From contig JAJECS010000008.1 in the NCBI GenBank assembly GCA_022821905.1, positions 1 through 62,500 on the forward strand: a stretch of DNA of 62,500 bases, given 5' to 3'. The notes under the pieces are model-generated. The model saw only the letters and a list, made by a program, of their open reading frames with translations. It ran no database searches and was not told the origin of the DNA. Numbering within the stretch: position 1 is the stretch's first letter; each line of letters starts with the position of its first letter. Shown here piece by piece: positions 46,547 to 55,954 of this stretch. The position numbers were made by a program, and so were the translations under genes. Origin of the DNA: Chloroflexota bacterium. GTDB taxonomy: Bacteria; Chloroflexota; UBA11872.

Positions 46547-46575
46547 CTAAGACCGCTGGCGGCCGCCAATCGGCA

Positions 46576-47196
46576 TCAACACCGGCCGAAGCCCATCCAC
46601 GCTGGCAGGCAGCCTTCCGTCGCGACCGTCGACAGGATGGTGACCTCTTCCTCCGCAGCCTCAATCTTGTCCAACGTCGCCCAAGACACCGCATGGTTTT
46701 CCCTGACATGGCCAAAGATCGTGTATTCGTGCGGCGCCTCGGCGCTTCCGGCCAGGTCGCCGAGGATGAAGAAGAATCGCGAACCGTTGGAGTTCGGCGT
46801 CCCGTCGTTGGCCAGCGCAATCAGTCCGCGCGCGTACGGCCGCTGCGGTGGTTCGACTTCAAAGGTGTAGCCCGCGTTGCCGGTGCCCGTGCCCGTCGCG
46901 TCGCCCGATTCGGCGAACAGGCCGGGGACAACTCGATGAAACGCGAGGCCGTCATAGTAGCCCTCGTTGATCAGGAAGATGAAGCTGTTGACCGCCAGCA
47001 GTGCTTCCTGCGGCAACATCACGAATCGGATGCGCCCGACGCTGGTGGTGAAGGTGACGCTATAGCCCCGCTGATCTTCAACCTCCATCGGCGGGTAGGC
47101 GTCGTAGACCGGAGGCCCTTCCGGCTCCGACTCGCCGCACGCCGCCACGACGATGAGCATTAGGGCAGCTAGTCCAAGGATTGTCACTCGCCGCAT
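46576..47196 (-). CDS. Cyclophilin-type peptidyl-prolyl isomerase lipoprotein (copy 1)
   Basis: A 206-residue secreted cyclophilin. The signal runs to the lipobox VVAAC, then a short EPEGPP linker and the cyclophilin core. Recognisable parts are VNSFIFLINEGYYDGLAFHRVVPG, which keeps the catalytic Arg in FHRV, GDATGTGTGN, SRFFFILGD and HEYTIFGHV. The usual Q-G-G of the active site is replaced by residues reading FAES. It is the copy furthest from the others, with WATLDKIEAAEEE. Start is ATG 47196. It is the first host gene beyond attR. Confidence 0.85.
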   Translation of the reverse strand: MRRVTILGLAALMLIVVAACGESEPEGPPVYDAYPPMEVEDQRGYSVTFTTSVGRIRFVMLPQEALLAVNSFIFLINEGYYDGLAFHRVVPGLFAESGDATGTGTGNAGYTFEVEPPQRPYARGLIALANDGTPNSNGSRFFFILGDLAGSAEAPHEYTIFGHVRENHAVSWATLDKIEAAEEEVTILSTVATEGCLPAWMGFGRC

Positions 47197-47228
47197 GGTG
47201 CCCCCCCGTCGGCCCCTGGGTCCGACTA

Positions 47229-47242
47229 ACATTCTGCCGCAC
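47229..47242 (-). promoter_or_regulatory. Conserved box ahead of all five cyclophilin genes
   Basis: Read on the minus strand, GTGCGGCAGAATGT or a one- or two-base variant lies about 35-50 bases before every start: 47229-47242, 47953-47965, 48781-48794, 49505-49518 and 50333-50345. CAGAAT could serve as a -10. No common -35 is clear. It shows that the duplicated unit includes its own upstream region. Confidence 0.4.
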
Positions 47243-47295
47243 CTACCCTGAAACCGGCTAGACCGAGCGCGCCACCCAAGTGATTCCAGAACCCG

Positions 47296-47916
47296 TCATG
47301 AGCACTGGTAGGGACCGCCGCTCGGCAGGCAGCCCTCCGTCGCCTTTAGCGACAAGATGGTGACCTCTTCCTGTGCCGCCTCGATCTTCTCGAGCGTTGC
47401 CACCGACGGCGCGTGATTCGGCTTCAGGTGGCCAAAGACCGTGTACTCGTGCGGCGCCTCCGCGCTTCCGGCCAGATCGCCGAGGATGAAGAAGAACCGC
47501 GATCCGTTGGAGTTCGGCGTGCCGTCATTTGCCAGAGCGATGCCACCGCGCTCGTATGGCCGCTGCGACGACTCCACGTCGAAGGTGTAGCCCGGGTCGC
47601 CGGTGCCCGTTCCGGTGGCGTCGCCCGTTTCGGCGAGCACGCCGGGGACGACCCGATGAAACGCGACGCCGTCGTAGTAGCCACTGTTTGCGAGGAATAG
47701 GAAGCTGTTGACCGCCAGCGGCGCTTCCTCCGCCAGCAGGGTGTAAGTAATTCGCCCGACGCTCGTGGTGAAGGTGACGCTATAGGACCGGAGTGGATCA
47801 ATCTCCATGGGCGGGTAGGCGTCGAATACCGGCGGCCCTTCCGGCTCCGCCTCACCACACGCCGCGACAACGAGGAAGATCAGGGACGCTAGCCCGACCA
47901 TCACCGCTCGCCGCAT
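47296..47916 (-). CDS. Cyclophilin-type peptidyl-prolyl isomerase lipoprotein (copy 2)
   Basis: A 206-residue paralogue. Lipobox VVAAC, linker EAEPEGPP, core with DGVAFHRVVPGVLAETGDATGTGTGDPGY, SRFFFILGD and HEYTVFGHLKPNHAPS, and a C-terminal Cys-containing tail (EGCLPSGGPYQC). Start ATG 47916, matching the other copies. The frame remains open to 48093, and that leader resembles the leader of copy 4 base for base in places, indicating a shared upstream region rather than protein. Confidence 0.87.
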   Translation of the reverse strand: MRRAVMVGLASLIFLVVAACGEAEPEGPPVFDAYPPMEIDPLRSYSVTFTTSVGRITYTLLAEEAPLAVNSFLFLANSGYYDGVAFHRVVPGVLAETGDATGTGTGDPGYTFDVESSQRPYERGGIALANDGTPNSNGSRFFFILGDLAGSAEAPHEYTVFGHLKPNHAPSVATLEKIEAAQEEVTILSLKATEGCLPSGGPYQCS

Positions 47917-48124
47917 GGCGCCCTTCCCCGCGTCAGGCCTTAGCTCCGCCGGACATTCTGCCGCATGTGACATGGGACCTACTAGGCCGAGCGCAACCGC
48001 CGCCCGAGTCAGCAATCCATCATTCTCAGCCGCCCGGCCCATCGGCTCGACTCGCCGGCGCCACGCGCCCATTCGGATGGCGCCTGCACCCATGAAGCGA
48101 GCTACGCGTTGGCCGAAGTCGGCC

Positions 48125-48745
48125 CTAGCATGCCCCGTAGTTGCCCCGGCTCGGCAGACATCCCTCGGTGACCTGCAGCGACCGGATGATGACCTCTTCC
48201 TGGGCGGCCTCGATCTTGTCGAGCGTCGCTACGGACGGCGGGTGATTCGGCTTCAGATGGCCGAAGATCGTGTACTCGTGCGGCGCCTCGGCGCTTCCGG
48301 CGAGATCGCCCAGGATGAAGAAGAACCGTGAGCCGTTGGAGTTCGGCGTCCCGTCGTTGACGAGGGCAATGCCGCCGCGTTCATAGGGCCGCTGCGGCGG
48401 CTCCACCTCGAAGGTGTAGCCCGGGTTGCCGGTGCCCGTGCCCGTCGCGTCGCCCGTTTCGGCAAGCACTCCCGGAACGACACGATGAAACGTCACGCCG
48501 TCGAAGTAACCCTCCCTTGCCAAGAAAACGAAGCTGTTGACCGCCAGCGGCACTTCTTCCGGAAACAGCTGGAAGGTGAGGCGTCCGACGCTGGTGGTGA
48601 AGACGACGCTGTAGGACCGGAGCGGATCAATCCCCATCGGTGGGTAGGCGTCGTATATCGGAGGCCCTTCCGGCTCCGCCTCACCACACGCCGCGACAAC
48701 GAGGAAGATCAGGGTCGCTAGCCCGACCACTACCGCTCGCCGCAT
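48125..48745 (-). CDS. Cyclophilin-type peptidyl-prolyl isomerase lipoprotein (copy 3)
   Basis: A 206-residue paralogue with the same signal and lipobox (VVAAC), DGVTFHRVVPGVLAETGDATGTGTGNPGY, SRFFFILGD, HEYTIFGHLKPNHPPS and an EGCLPSRGNYGAC tail. Very close to copies 2 and 4. Active-site Arg present, the Q-G-G motif replaced as in the others. Start ATG 48745. Confidence 0.87.
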   Translation of the reverse strand: MRRAVVVGLATLIFLVVAACGEAEPEGPPIYDAYPPMGIDPLRSYSVVFTTSVGRLTFQLFPEEVPLAVNSFVFLAREGYFDGVTFHRVVPGVLAETGDATGTGTGNPGYTFEVEPPQRPYERGGIALVNDGTPNSNGSRFFFILGDLAGSAEAPHEYTIFGHLKPNHPPSVATLDKIEAAQEEVIIRSLQVTEGCLPSRGNYGAC

Positions 48746-48847
48746 AGCGCCCTTCCCGCGTCAGGCCTTAGCTCCGCCGGACATTCTGCCGCACTTGTCA
48801 GGGGATCTGCTAAACCGAGAGCGACCGCCTTGCGAGTCGAGGACCCG

Positions 48848-49471
48848 TCATGAGCACTGGAATGGACCGCCGCTCGGGAGGCAGCCTTCCGTCGCCTTCA
48901 CCGACTCGATGATGACCTCTTCCTGCGCTGCCTCGATCTTGTCGAGCGTGGCAATCGACGGCGCGTGATCCGGCTTCAGATGGCCGAAAACCGTGTACTC
49001 ATGCGGCGCCTCGGCGCTCCCCGCGAGATCGCCGAGGATGAAGAAGAACCGTGAGCCGTTGGTATTCGGCGTCCCGTCATTGACCAGGGCAATGCCGCCG
49101 CGTTCGTAGGGCCGCTGCGGCGGCTCCACCTCGAAGGTGTAGCCCGGATTGCCGGTACCCGTTCCGGTGGCGTCGCCCGATTCGGCGAGCACGCCGGGGA
49201 CAACCCGATGAAACGCGACGCCGTCGTAGTAGCCCTCGTTTGCGAGGAAAATGAAGCTGTTGACAGCCATCGGCGCCTCTTGCGGAAGCAGTTGGAAGGT
49301 GAGGCGCCCGACGTTGGTGGTGAAGATGACGCTGTAGGACCGGCGCTGATCAATCTCCATCGCTGGGTAGGCGTCGAAGACCGGCGGACCTTCCGGCTCG
49401 GCCTCACCGCACGCCGCGGCAGCCAGAAGGGCTAGGGCAGCCAGCCCAACGACCATCGCTCGCTGCAACAT
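48848..49471 (-). CDS. Cyclophilin-type peptidyl-prolyl isomerase lipoprotein (copy 4)
   Basis: A 207-residue paralogue: lipobox AAAAC, DGVAFHRVVPGVLAESGDATGTGTGNPGY, SRFFFILGD, HEYTVFGHLKPDHAPS, tail EGCLPSGGPFQC (nearly that of copy 2). Start ATG 49471 with GGGGAG nearby. The open frame continues to 49645 but that leader is intergenic. Confidence 0.87.
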   Translation of the reverse strand: MLQRAMVVGLAALALLAAAACGEAEPEGPPVFDAYPAMEIDQRRSYSVIFTTNVGRLTFQLLPQEAPMAVNSFIFLANEGYYDGVAFHRVVPGVLAESGDATGTGTGNPGYTFEVEPPQRPYERGGIALVNDGTPNTNGSRFFFILGDLAGSAEAPHEYTVFGHLKPDHAPSIATLDKIEAAQEEVIIESVKATEGCLPSGGPFQCS

Positions 49472-49676
49472 GCGCTTCTCCCCATTTGCCCCTGGGTTCG
49501 TTGAACATTCTGCCGCACATGCCATGGGGCCTGCTAGACCGAGCGCAACCGACAGGCGGGCCAAGGACGCGTCAGCGGCGGCCGTCCGGCCAATCGGCTC
49601 GACTGACCGTCGCCGCGCACCCGATCCGATGGCGCGTGCGCCCATGCAGCGAGCTACTCGCCGGCCGACTTCATTC

Positions 49677-50297
49677 CTAGCACGGGCCGTAGCCGCCCCA
49701 GCTCGGCAGACAGCCCTCCGTGGCCTTCAGCGACAGGATCGTGACTTCTTCCTGGGCAGCTTCGATCTTGTCGAGCGTGGCCAGGGACGGCGCGTGGTCT
49801 TCCTTGTAATGGCCGAAGACCGTGTACTCATGCGGCGCCTCCGCGCTTCCCGCCAGGTCGCCGAGGATGAAGAAGAAGCGTGATCCGTTGGAATTCGGCG
49901 TCCCGTCGTTGGCCAGGGCAATGCCTCCGCGCACATAGGGCTGCTGCGGCGGCTCCACCTCGAAGGTGTATCCCGGATCGCCGGTGCCCGTGCCCGTGGC
50001 GTCGCCCGTCTCGGCGAGCACGCCTGGAACGATGCGATGGAATGCCACGCCGTCGTAATAGCCACTGTTGGCAAGGAAGATAAAGCTGTTGACCGCCAGC
50101 GGCGCCACTTCGGGATTCAGCACGAAGCTGATGCGTCCGACGCTTGTCGTGAAGGTGACGCTGTAGGGCCGAAGCGGATCGATCTCCATCGCCGGGTAGG
50201 CGTCGTAGACCGGAGGCCCTTCCGGCTCGGCCTCCCCGCACGCCGCCACCACGATGAGCAACAGGGCAGCCAGCCCAACCAGGATCGCTTGCCGCAT
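49677..50297 (-). CDS. Cyclophilin-type peptidyl-prolyl isomerase lipoprotein (copy 5)
   Basis: A 206-residue paralogue: lipobox VVAAC, DGVAFHRIVPGVLAETGDATGTGTGDPGY, SRFFFILGD, HEYTVFGHYKEDHAPS, tail EGCLPSWGGYGPC. Start ATG 50297 by alignment with the other copies; ATG 50306 or 50312 would add three or five residues. As first gene of the array in the direction of transcription, it may be the oldest copy. Confidence 0.87.
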   Translation of the reverse strand: MRQAILVGLAALLLIVVAACGEAEPEGPPVYDAYPAMEIDPLRPYSVTFTTSVGRISFVLNPEVAPLAVNSFIFLANSGYYDGVAFHRIVPGVLAETGDATGTGTGDPGYTFEVEPPQQPYVRGGIALANDGTPNSNGSRFFFILGDLAGSAEAPHEYTVFGHYKEDHAPSLATLDKIEAAQEEVTILSLKATEGCLPSWGGYGPC

Positions 50298-50312
50298 CAC
50301 CCTCATCTCCAC

Positions 50313-50746
50313 GTCGGCGTCAAACTCCGCCCCATTCTGCCGTACCGGTCAGCGAGAGTTCCAACGCGGGCGGCGCCTCGTCATTGACCAGGGAGAACAG
50401 GAAGCCCGGAATCAAACGATGCCGGGCGTTGTCGTGCGCGAGGCCGTCGCATTCCTGGAAGCCGTGGTGGACGGGACGGAACGAAGCGGCCACCGTCCTT
50501 TCGGATCCCTATGCACTTCACGTCGCGCATTTCTCGGCTCGGGTGGCTGTGCGTTTCTTGCATCGGCGGTTTCCGTACGTCACACCGGTGAGCAGACGAT
50601 TCCGCGGCGCTCGGCGACTGCGATAGCGCCGGAGGTGGGAAGCGGGCATCATTTCGCCAGGCAATCGGCCCACTCGCGGGTCAGCCGGCAAGCAACCTCG
50701 AGACGCGCGAGTGGCGGTGGGCGCGCACTCAAAGCTCGGAGGGACA
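50313..50746. other. Gene-poor stretch with a possible oxidoreductase remnant
   Basis: About 430 bases between divergent genes. One + frame around 50,420-50,510 reads VVVREAVAFLEAVVDGTERSG, like the tail of Gfo/Idh/MocA enzymes, but it has no upstream partner, so it can only be a relic. It must also contain the promoters for the cyclophilin array (minus) and the following gene (plus). Confidence 0.35.
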
Positions 50747-52369
50747 TTGAGCCAACTCGACGCCACGCAACTGGTCATCGGCGACACGCCCCAATTCTTC
50801 TTCGACGACGGTCTGATCGAGGAGGTGCAGCACGTCACGCGCCGCCTCCATCGGCCGGTCAGCGTCGACGGAAGCCCGTTCATCCAGCGCGACCGGCCCT
50901 GGGAGCACGTGCCCTATTTCAGCAGCGTGGACTGGAGCTTGTGGCGAGACCCCAAGACGCAGCGCCTCCACTGCACCTATACCGATCTCAACGTGGACCG
51001 CGAGCGGCTGGCGCGCAAGGGCGGCGCCTTCATCGACTGGGCCAACGGTCGTCTGCGCGTCTGCTACGCCTACTCCGACGACGGGTTCGAGTGGGTCAAG
51101 CCACCGCTCGGCCTGGTGCATGAAAGCGGCCACGACACCAACATCATCCTGGGCAGCGAAGCCTATGGGAGCGTGTGGGGCCTTTCCGTTTTCGATGACC
51201 CACTCGAACACGATCCCAGCCGGCGCTACAAGGGATTCCACGTCATGGTGCCGCCGGGATATGCCGTGGCCAGCGACGAGCCGGGTGCGCACGTCCGGGT
51301 GGGCTATTCGCCGGACGGCATTCGCTGGACGGTGAGCGACGACCGCCCCACGGTCGGACGCACCGGCACCCGCATCGGAGATTCGGCTCAGCCCGCATTC
51401 GATCCCGGCACGGGCACCTACCTGCTGTTCACCCGCCACCCGTGGATGAGCCTGGCCCCGCGCTCGCGGCCACTCCATGCCACCGAGTTGGGCGGCCATC
51501 CGACCTGGGACGCGTCCGCCGGCGCGGCAAACCGCCGCGGGCGCCGCCGCATCTATCTCTCCGAGAGCCGCGACTATCTCCACTGGAGCGAACCGCGGCT
51601 GATCCTGGCGCCCGACCCGCTGCTCGACAACATCGACGACTCGTTCTACAGCATGAGCGCCATGTGGCTCGGGGGCCAGTGGATCGGTTTCGTCCAGGTG
51701 TTTCACATGGTGGAAAACACGCTCGACGTGCAGCTGGTGCACAGCCGCGACGGACGCAACTGGCAGCGGCTCTTTCCGGGGCAAGCCTGGCTGCCGCTGG
51801 GACCGCCGGGTTCCTGGAACCAGTTCTACACCAGCCTGCCCCGCTTTCCCGCCGTCGACGGACCGGAGTGGCTGGTGTTCCACGGCGGGTCCAAGTCCCA
51901 TCACGACTGGTGGATTCATGGCCAGGAAGAGGGCCTGGATGCCCCGGAGGCCTGGGACATGAACCTGGTGGGTTTCGGCCTGGGTCTGGCGAGGCTGCGG
52001 AAGTTCGGCTTCGTGTCGCTCGACGCCGACCGCATGCGCGAGGGAATGATCCTGACCCAGCCGTGGGTGGCGCCGGGCGACCGGCTTGTCATCAACGCCG
52101 CCTGCGGACCCGAGGGCTACATCAAGGTCGAGGCGCTGGACGTGCACGACCGAGTCCTGCCCGGCCGTGGCCGCGACGATTGCGACATCTTCACCGGCGA
52201 CGCCATCGCGCACACCGTGACGTGGCGCAGCGACCCACGCCTCCCAGTCGATATCCCGTCATTGGGCGGTGAGGTTTACACCCACCGCCTGCCGCACCGG
52301 CGGCTGCGTTTCATCCTGCGCGACGCGCAACTCTATTCGTTTCGGATCGAGTCGGCGGCGACGGCCTGA
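50747..52369 (+). CDS. Beta-propeller glycoside-hydrolase-like protein (GH32/43/68-like)
   Basis: About 540 residues. Repeated strands of a five-bladed propeller are visible: VDWSLWRDPKTQRLHCTYTDLN, RVCYAYSDDGFEWVKPPLG, VRVGYSPDGIRWTVSDDRP, FDPGTGTYLLFTRHPW, IYLSESRDYLHWSEPRLIL, and VQLVHSRDGRNWQRL. This spacing of short DG-W motifs is shared by GH32/GH43-type enzymes and their non-catalytic relatives. No signal peptide. I start at TTG 50747 because GGAGGG is just upstream; the frame is open to GTG 50711. Substrate unknown. Confidence 0.65.
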   Translation: MSQLDATQLVIGDTPQFFFDDGLIEEVQHVTRRLHRPVSVDGSPFIQRDRPWEHVPYFSSVDWSLWRDPKTQRLHCTYTDLNVDRERLARKGGAFIDWANGRLRVCYAYSDDGFEWVKPPLGLVHESGHDTNIILGSEAYGSVWGLSVFDDPLEHDPSRRYKGFHVMVPPGYAVASDEPGAHVRVGYSPDGIRWTVSDDRPTVGRTGTRIGDSAQPAFDPGTGTYLLFTRHPWMSLAPRSRPLHATELGGHPTWDASAGAANRRGRRRIYLSESRDYLHWSEPRLILAPDPLLDNIDDSFYSMSAMWLGGQWIGFVQVFHMVENTLDVQLVHSRDGRNWQRLFPGQAWLPLGPPGSWNQFYTSLPRFPAVDGPEWLVFHGGSKSHHDWWIHGQEEGLDAPEAWDMNLVGFGLGLARLRKFGFVSLDADRMREGMILTQPWVAPGDRLVINAACGPEGYIKVEALDVHDRVLPGRGRDDCDIFTGDAIAHTVTWRSDPRLPVDIPSLGGEVYTHRLPHRRLRFILRDAQLYSFRIESAATA

Positions 52370-52398
52370 CGGCGCCGCCGCCGACTCCCACCGTTCGC

Positions 52399-53439
52399 TT
52401 ATGAGGCCGTCGGCCAGCCGTCCGGAATCTCGTCGGCGTCAAGAGCCGCTTGAATGGCCTCGGCAGCTTCCGGGGTCACCCAGGCGCCCCAAATGTCGGG
52501 GTTGCTCTTCAGCCACCAGATCGCAGCGTCGTTTGTGCCGGCGTCAGGATTGTCGAGCAGCCACTGGGCGATCGGCTTGTAAACCTCGATGTTGAGGTCC
52601 CAGGCCCGCAGCATCTGGACGACTTCAGGCGCCGTGGTGAGCAGGTCGGGATGCACCGCGATCAGGATGGTCGCGTCCTCAAATCCGCACGCCTTGGTGG
52701 TCGCCCAGCATTCGTCGGTGTAGGCAGGCTCGTCGAGACGAACCACGTCCAGCACCAGCGCCGGTTCGTTGGTTCCCCACTGGTACCCGAGCCACGGCTC
52801 GCCCTTTTCGTAGGCGCCGTACAGATCGGCGTTCAACGCGGAGCCGTCACCGGGGTTGATGACCTCCACGTGGTCCGTGAGACCGTAGGCTTCGATCTGG
52901 GCCGCCACGTTCTCTTCACAGGCCCAGCCGATGACGCACGAGACGAGCCGCGCCCTGCCGCCGCTGGCCGCCGTCGCAAAGATCTGCTTGAACTGCTCGT
53001 CCTTGAGGTCTTCGATGTTGTCAAGCTCGGGGTACTCCTCCTGCAGGTAGCGCGGGATGACGAATCCCGATTGCCAGTCGTTGCCCAGGCTCTTGCCAAC
53101 CGAGACGACCTCACCGTTGGCGATGGCTTCGTTCCAGGCCTCGTCTTGGTTCGGCAGCCAGATTTCGAGCGTGATGTGACTGTCGCCCCGAATCAGTCCC
53201 TGGAAGAGCGGCAGGGTGCTACCAAACACCACGTCCGTGGGATATCCGTAGCCCTTCTCGACGATGTACTGGGCGATGCGGTTTTGCAGCTGCGCGCTAT
53301 CCCAGTTCAGATCGCTGAAAACCAGCGTCGGCGGAGGCTCCTCGGCTTCCTGCTCGGCCTCCCCGCAGGCGGCGACGGCGACGCCCATGACGGCGAGCAC
53401 CATGAGGATAAGTGCGAGTCGCATATACCTGGTCATCAT
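52399..53439 (-). CDS. proX: Glycine betaine/choline/proline-type ABC transporter binding lipoprotein
   Basis: A 346-residue OpuAC/ProX-like protein. Lipobox VAVAAC, then ...LVFSDLNWDSAQLQNRIAQYIVEKGYGYPTD, the family opening. The body includes GDSHITLEIWLPNQDEAW and the C-terminal IWWLKSNPDIWGAWVTPEAAEAI. The aromatic residues (W in NWDS, LEIWLP) typical of the quaternary-amine cage are present. It is downstream of the permease and ATPase genes on the same strand. Start at ATG 53439 (in the MMTR pair); a TTG at 53457 is possible. Substrate specificity is inferred. Confidence 0.85.
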   Translation of the reverse strand: MMTRYMRLALILMVLAVMGVAVAACGEAEQEAEEPPPTLVFSDLNWDSAQLQNRIAQYIVEKGYGYPTDVVFGSTLPLFQGLIRGDSHITLEIWLPNQDEAWNEAIANGEVVSVGKSLGNDWQSGFVIPRYLQEEYPELDNIEDLKDEQFKQIFATAASGGRARLVSCVIGWACEENVAAQIEAYGLTDHVEVINPGDGSALNADLYGAYEKGEPWLGYQWGTNEPALVLDVVRLDEPAYTDECWATTKACGFEDATILIAVHPDLLTTAPEVVQMLRAWDLNIEVYKPIAQWLLDNPDAGTNDAAIWWLKSNPDIWGAWVTPEAAEAIQAALDADEIPDGWPTAS

Positions 53440-53649
53440 GATCTGCACCCTTGCCAAATTTCTCCGGCGTAAAAGTATCGCCCCCGCACCTTAGCTCGCG
53501 ACGCGACGCGACGCGAACGCTCGCACCCGTGGCGCACCGCCGATCGGCGGACCTCGACGCCCCGAGGTTCCAATCTTCAGATAAGCCGACCGACGCTCAT
53601 GCGATTGGGAGCGGCCGTGCGGCGCGAGCTGAGGGACGGACCGTCGAGA

Positions 53650-54750
53650 CTACGCCGCGCGGCGAACCTCGTGCCGGCCGCGGGACACGGCCTGGGTAAA
53701 GCGGTCAAAGATGATGGCGAGAAAGACGATTGCCAGCCCGGCGATGAGCCCGTTGCCAGGCTGGTTCTTCTGAAGAGCGCGCAGCACGTCGTCGCCCAAG
53801 CCGCCGGCAGCCACCATGCTGGCGATGGTGACCATGCCCAGGGCCATCAGGGTGGTCTGGTTGACGCCGGCCATGATGGTGGGCAACGCCATCGGAATCT
53901 GAACTTTCGCCAGGATTTGCAGCGGAGACGCGCCGAACGAGCGGACGGCTTCAATGGTCTCCGGTGACACCTGGCGAATGCCCAGATTGGTGAGCCGGAT
54001 GAGCGGCGGGACCGCGTAGATGATGGTGGCGAAGATTCCAGCGGGTTTCCCGAGGCCGAAGAACAGGATGCCCGGCAGCAGGTAGACGAAGCTGGGCATG
54101 GTCTGCATGGCGTCGAGGATGGGCCGCAAGAGGTTGTCGGCAATCCGGCTGCGCGATGCCAGCACGCCCACCGGCAGGCCGATGAGCACCGCCACCGCCA
54201 CCGCCACGATCATCAGCGCCACGGTGTCGATGGTGTTTTCCCACAGGTCCATGAAGCCGATGAAGAGCAGCGCCAGCACGGTGAAGCCGAGCAGACGCCA
54301 GCGCCCGATGGCGAAGGACACCAGGCCAACCCCGAGAATGACGGCAGGCCACGGCAGCCAGCTCAACACATCTTCGATGCGAACCAGCGCCACGTCGACG
54401 GCGGAGCTGAGGCTGTCGAAGAGCCAGCTGGCCTCAACGTTCAGCCAGTCCACGGCGTCATCGATGGCCGTCCCCGTCACTTCCCGCACCGTGCGTTCAA
54501 GCGTCGTCACGCCGCCGCCCAACGTCTCGACCTCCGACGTTGCCACCGTGGTCGGAAAGCCCATCTCCGTGCCCCAAACGGCCAGGCAGACCACGAGGAC
54601 AACGACGACGACCGCGGCGCCGGCAAGCCAGCGGCCATAGCGCGGCAGCGCTCCGACACGCTCGGCGAATTGCCGGCACGGTTCGCCAACCAGGCGCATG
54701 AGCCCGAGTCTGGGTGGGACGCTTGGCGACTCGGCGTTTGGTCGATTCAT
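53650..54750 (-). CDS. proW: Glycine betaine/proline-type ABC transporter permease
   Basis: A 366-residue permease. The N-terminal segment at about 39-60 is followed by a long periplasmic stretch. Then come six or so membrane helices with LPVGVLASRSRIADNLLRPILDAMQTMPSFVYLLPGILFFG and the EAA-type loop EAVRSFGASPLQILAKVQIPMALPTI. It lies 10 bases after the ATPase gene and about 200 bases before the binding-protein gene. Confidence 0.9.
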   Translation of the reverse strand: MNRPNAESPSVPPRLGLMRLVGEPCRQFAERVGALPRYGRWLAGAAVVVVVLVVCLAVWGTEMGFPTTVATSEVETLGGGVTTLERTVREVTGTAIDDAVDWLNVEASWLFDSLSSAVDVALVRIEDVLSWLPWPAVILGVGLVSFAIGRWRLLGFTVLALLFIGFMDLWENTIDTVALMIVAVAVAVLIGLPVGVLASRSRIADNLLRPILDAMQTMPSFVYLLPGILFFGLGKPAGIFATIIYAVPPLIRLTNLGIRQVSPETIEAVRSFGASPLQILAKVQIPMALPTIMAGVNQTTLMALGMVTIASMVAAGGLGDDVLRALQKNQPGNGLIAGLAIVFLAIIFDRFTQAVSRGRHEVRRAA

Positions 54751-54760
54751 GTGCGGTCCT

Positions 54761-55954
54761 TTAGCCAGCCTGTCCCACGGCGTCGAGCAGCGCGGCCCGG
54801 CGAATCTCGCCCAGCAGGCTGCCGTTGTCGCTCACGACGGCCACCGGGCGTGCCGTCTGGGCGGCCATGGGAATCACGTCGGCAATAAACGTGTCGGGAG
54901 ACGCGGTGACGGCCTCATCCACCGCCGCCCCATGGAGCGATCTGGCGCCCTGGGCGGCGAGGTCGGTCGCCTGATCCCTGGTGAGCATGCCGCGCAGGGT
55001 GAATGATCGACTGATCAGGAAAACGGCTTCGAGCTTGTGCTGTTGCATGGCGTGCAGCGCCGCGCGGGGCCCCTGCCGCTCGTAGATGACCACGGCGGGC
55101 TCACCCATGATCGCCCGAGCCTGCACCACCTTGGCCCGCGAGACGTCTTGCACGAAGTCGGTCACATAGTCATCGCTGGGCAGGGTGACGATCTCCTCCG
55201 GCGACCCCTGCTGCACGATCTGTCCGTCGCGCATGATGGCGACGCGGTCGCCGAGTTTGAGGGCCTCGTCGAGGTCGTGGGTAATGAACACGATGGTCTT
55301 GTGCAGTTCAGTCTGCAGCGACACCAGCTCGTCCTGCATTTCGCGGCGGATGAGCGGATCCAGACCGCTGAACGGCTCGTCCATCAGCAGCACGTCGGGG
55401 TCGACGGCCAACGCCCTCGCCAGCCCCACCCGCTGCTGCATGCCGCCGCTCATTTCGTGCGGGCGATAGCGCTCCCATCCCTTCAACCCCACGGTTTCGA
55501 TGGTCTCGGTCGCCATGCGGTAGCGGGTTGGCTTGTCAATCCCGCGAATCTCGAGACCGACGGCCACGTTGTCAATGACGCTGCGGTGCGGGAGCAGCCC
55601 ATAGTGCTGAAACACCATCGCGATCTTTTGCCGGCGAAACTCGATGAGCTGCGCTTGGGTGTAGCCGCAAATGTCCTCGCCGTCGAAGTGGACCTGCCCC
55701 CTGGTCGCTTCGATCAATCGGATGAGGCAACGGACGAGCGTCGACTTGCCGCTGCCTGATAGCCCCATGACCACGAAGACGGCGCCCTTCTCCACCGAGA
55801 AAGACACGTCGCGCAGCCCGGTGACCAGGCCCAGCTCATCCTGAAGCTCGGCGCGGCTCTTCGAGGCATGTTCCGGCTCGAATACTCGGTCGGGCTTGTC
55901 GCCAAAGACCTTCCACAAGCCGTTGACGACGATCTGCGACTCTTGTGCGGCCAT
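54761..55954 (-). CDS. proV: Glycine betaine/proline-type ABC transporter ATPase
   Basis: A 397-residue ATPase. A 30-residue N-terminal VNGLWKVFGD region typical of ProV is followed by Walker A GLSGSGKST, signature MSGGMQQRVGLARAL and Walker B VLLMDEPFSGLDPL. C-terminal residues of about 270-397 form a paired CBS domain that senses ionic strength in this family. Start ATG 55954; ATG 55990 adds 12 residues. The frame is open to 56158 but that part is not protein-like. Confidence 0.9.
   Translation of the reverse strand: MAAQESQIVVNGLWKVFGDKPDRVFEPEHASKSRAELQDELGLVTGLRDVSFSVEKGAVFVVMGLSGSGKSTLVRCLIRLIEATRGQVHFDGEDICGYTQAQLIEFRRQKIAMVFQHYGLLPHRSVIDNVAVGLEIRGIDKPTRYRMATETIETVGLKGWERYRPHEMSGGMQQRVGLARALAVDPDVLLMDEPFSGLDPLIRREMQDELVSLQTELHKTIVFITHDLDEALKLGDRVAIMRDGQIVQQGSPEEIVTLPSDDYVTDFVQDVSRAKVVQARAIMGEPAVVIYERQGPRAALHAMQQHKLEAVFLISRSFTLRGMLTRDQATDLAAQGARSLHGAAVDEAVTASPDTFIADVIPMAAQTARPVAVVSDNGSLLGEIRRAALLDAVGQAG

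Noticed and set aside
50729..52213. 494-codon minus-strand frame
   Set aside because: Antisense to the propeller protein at 50747-52369, which has clear DG-W repeats.
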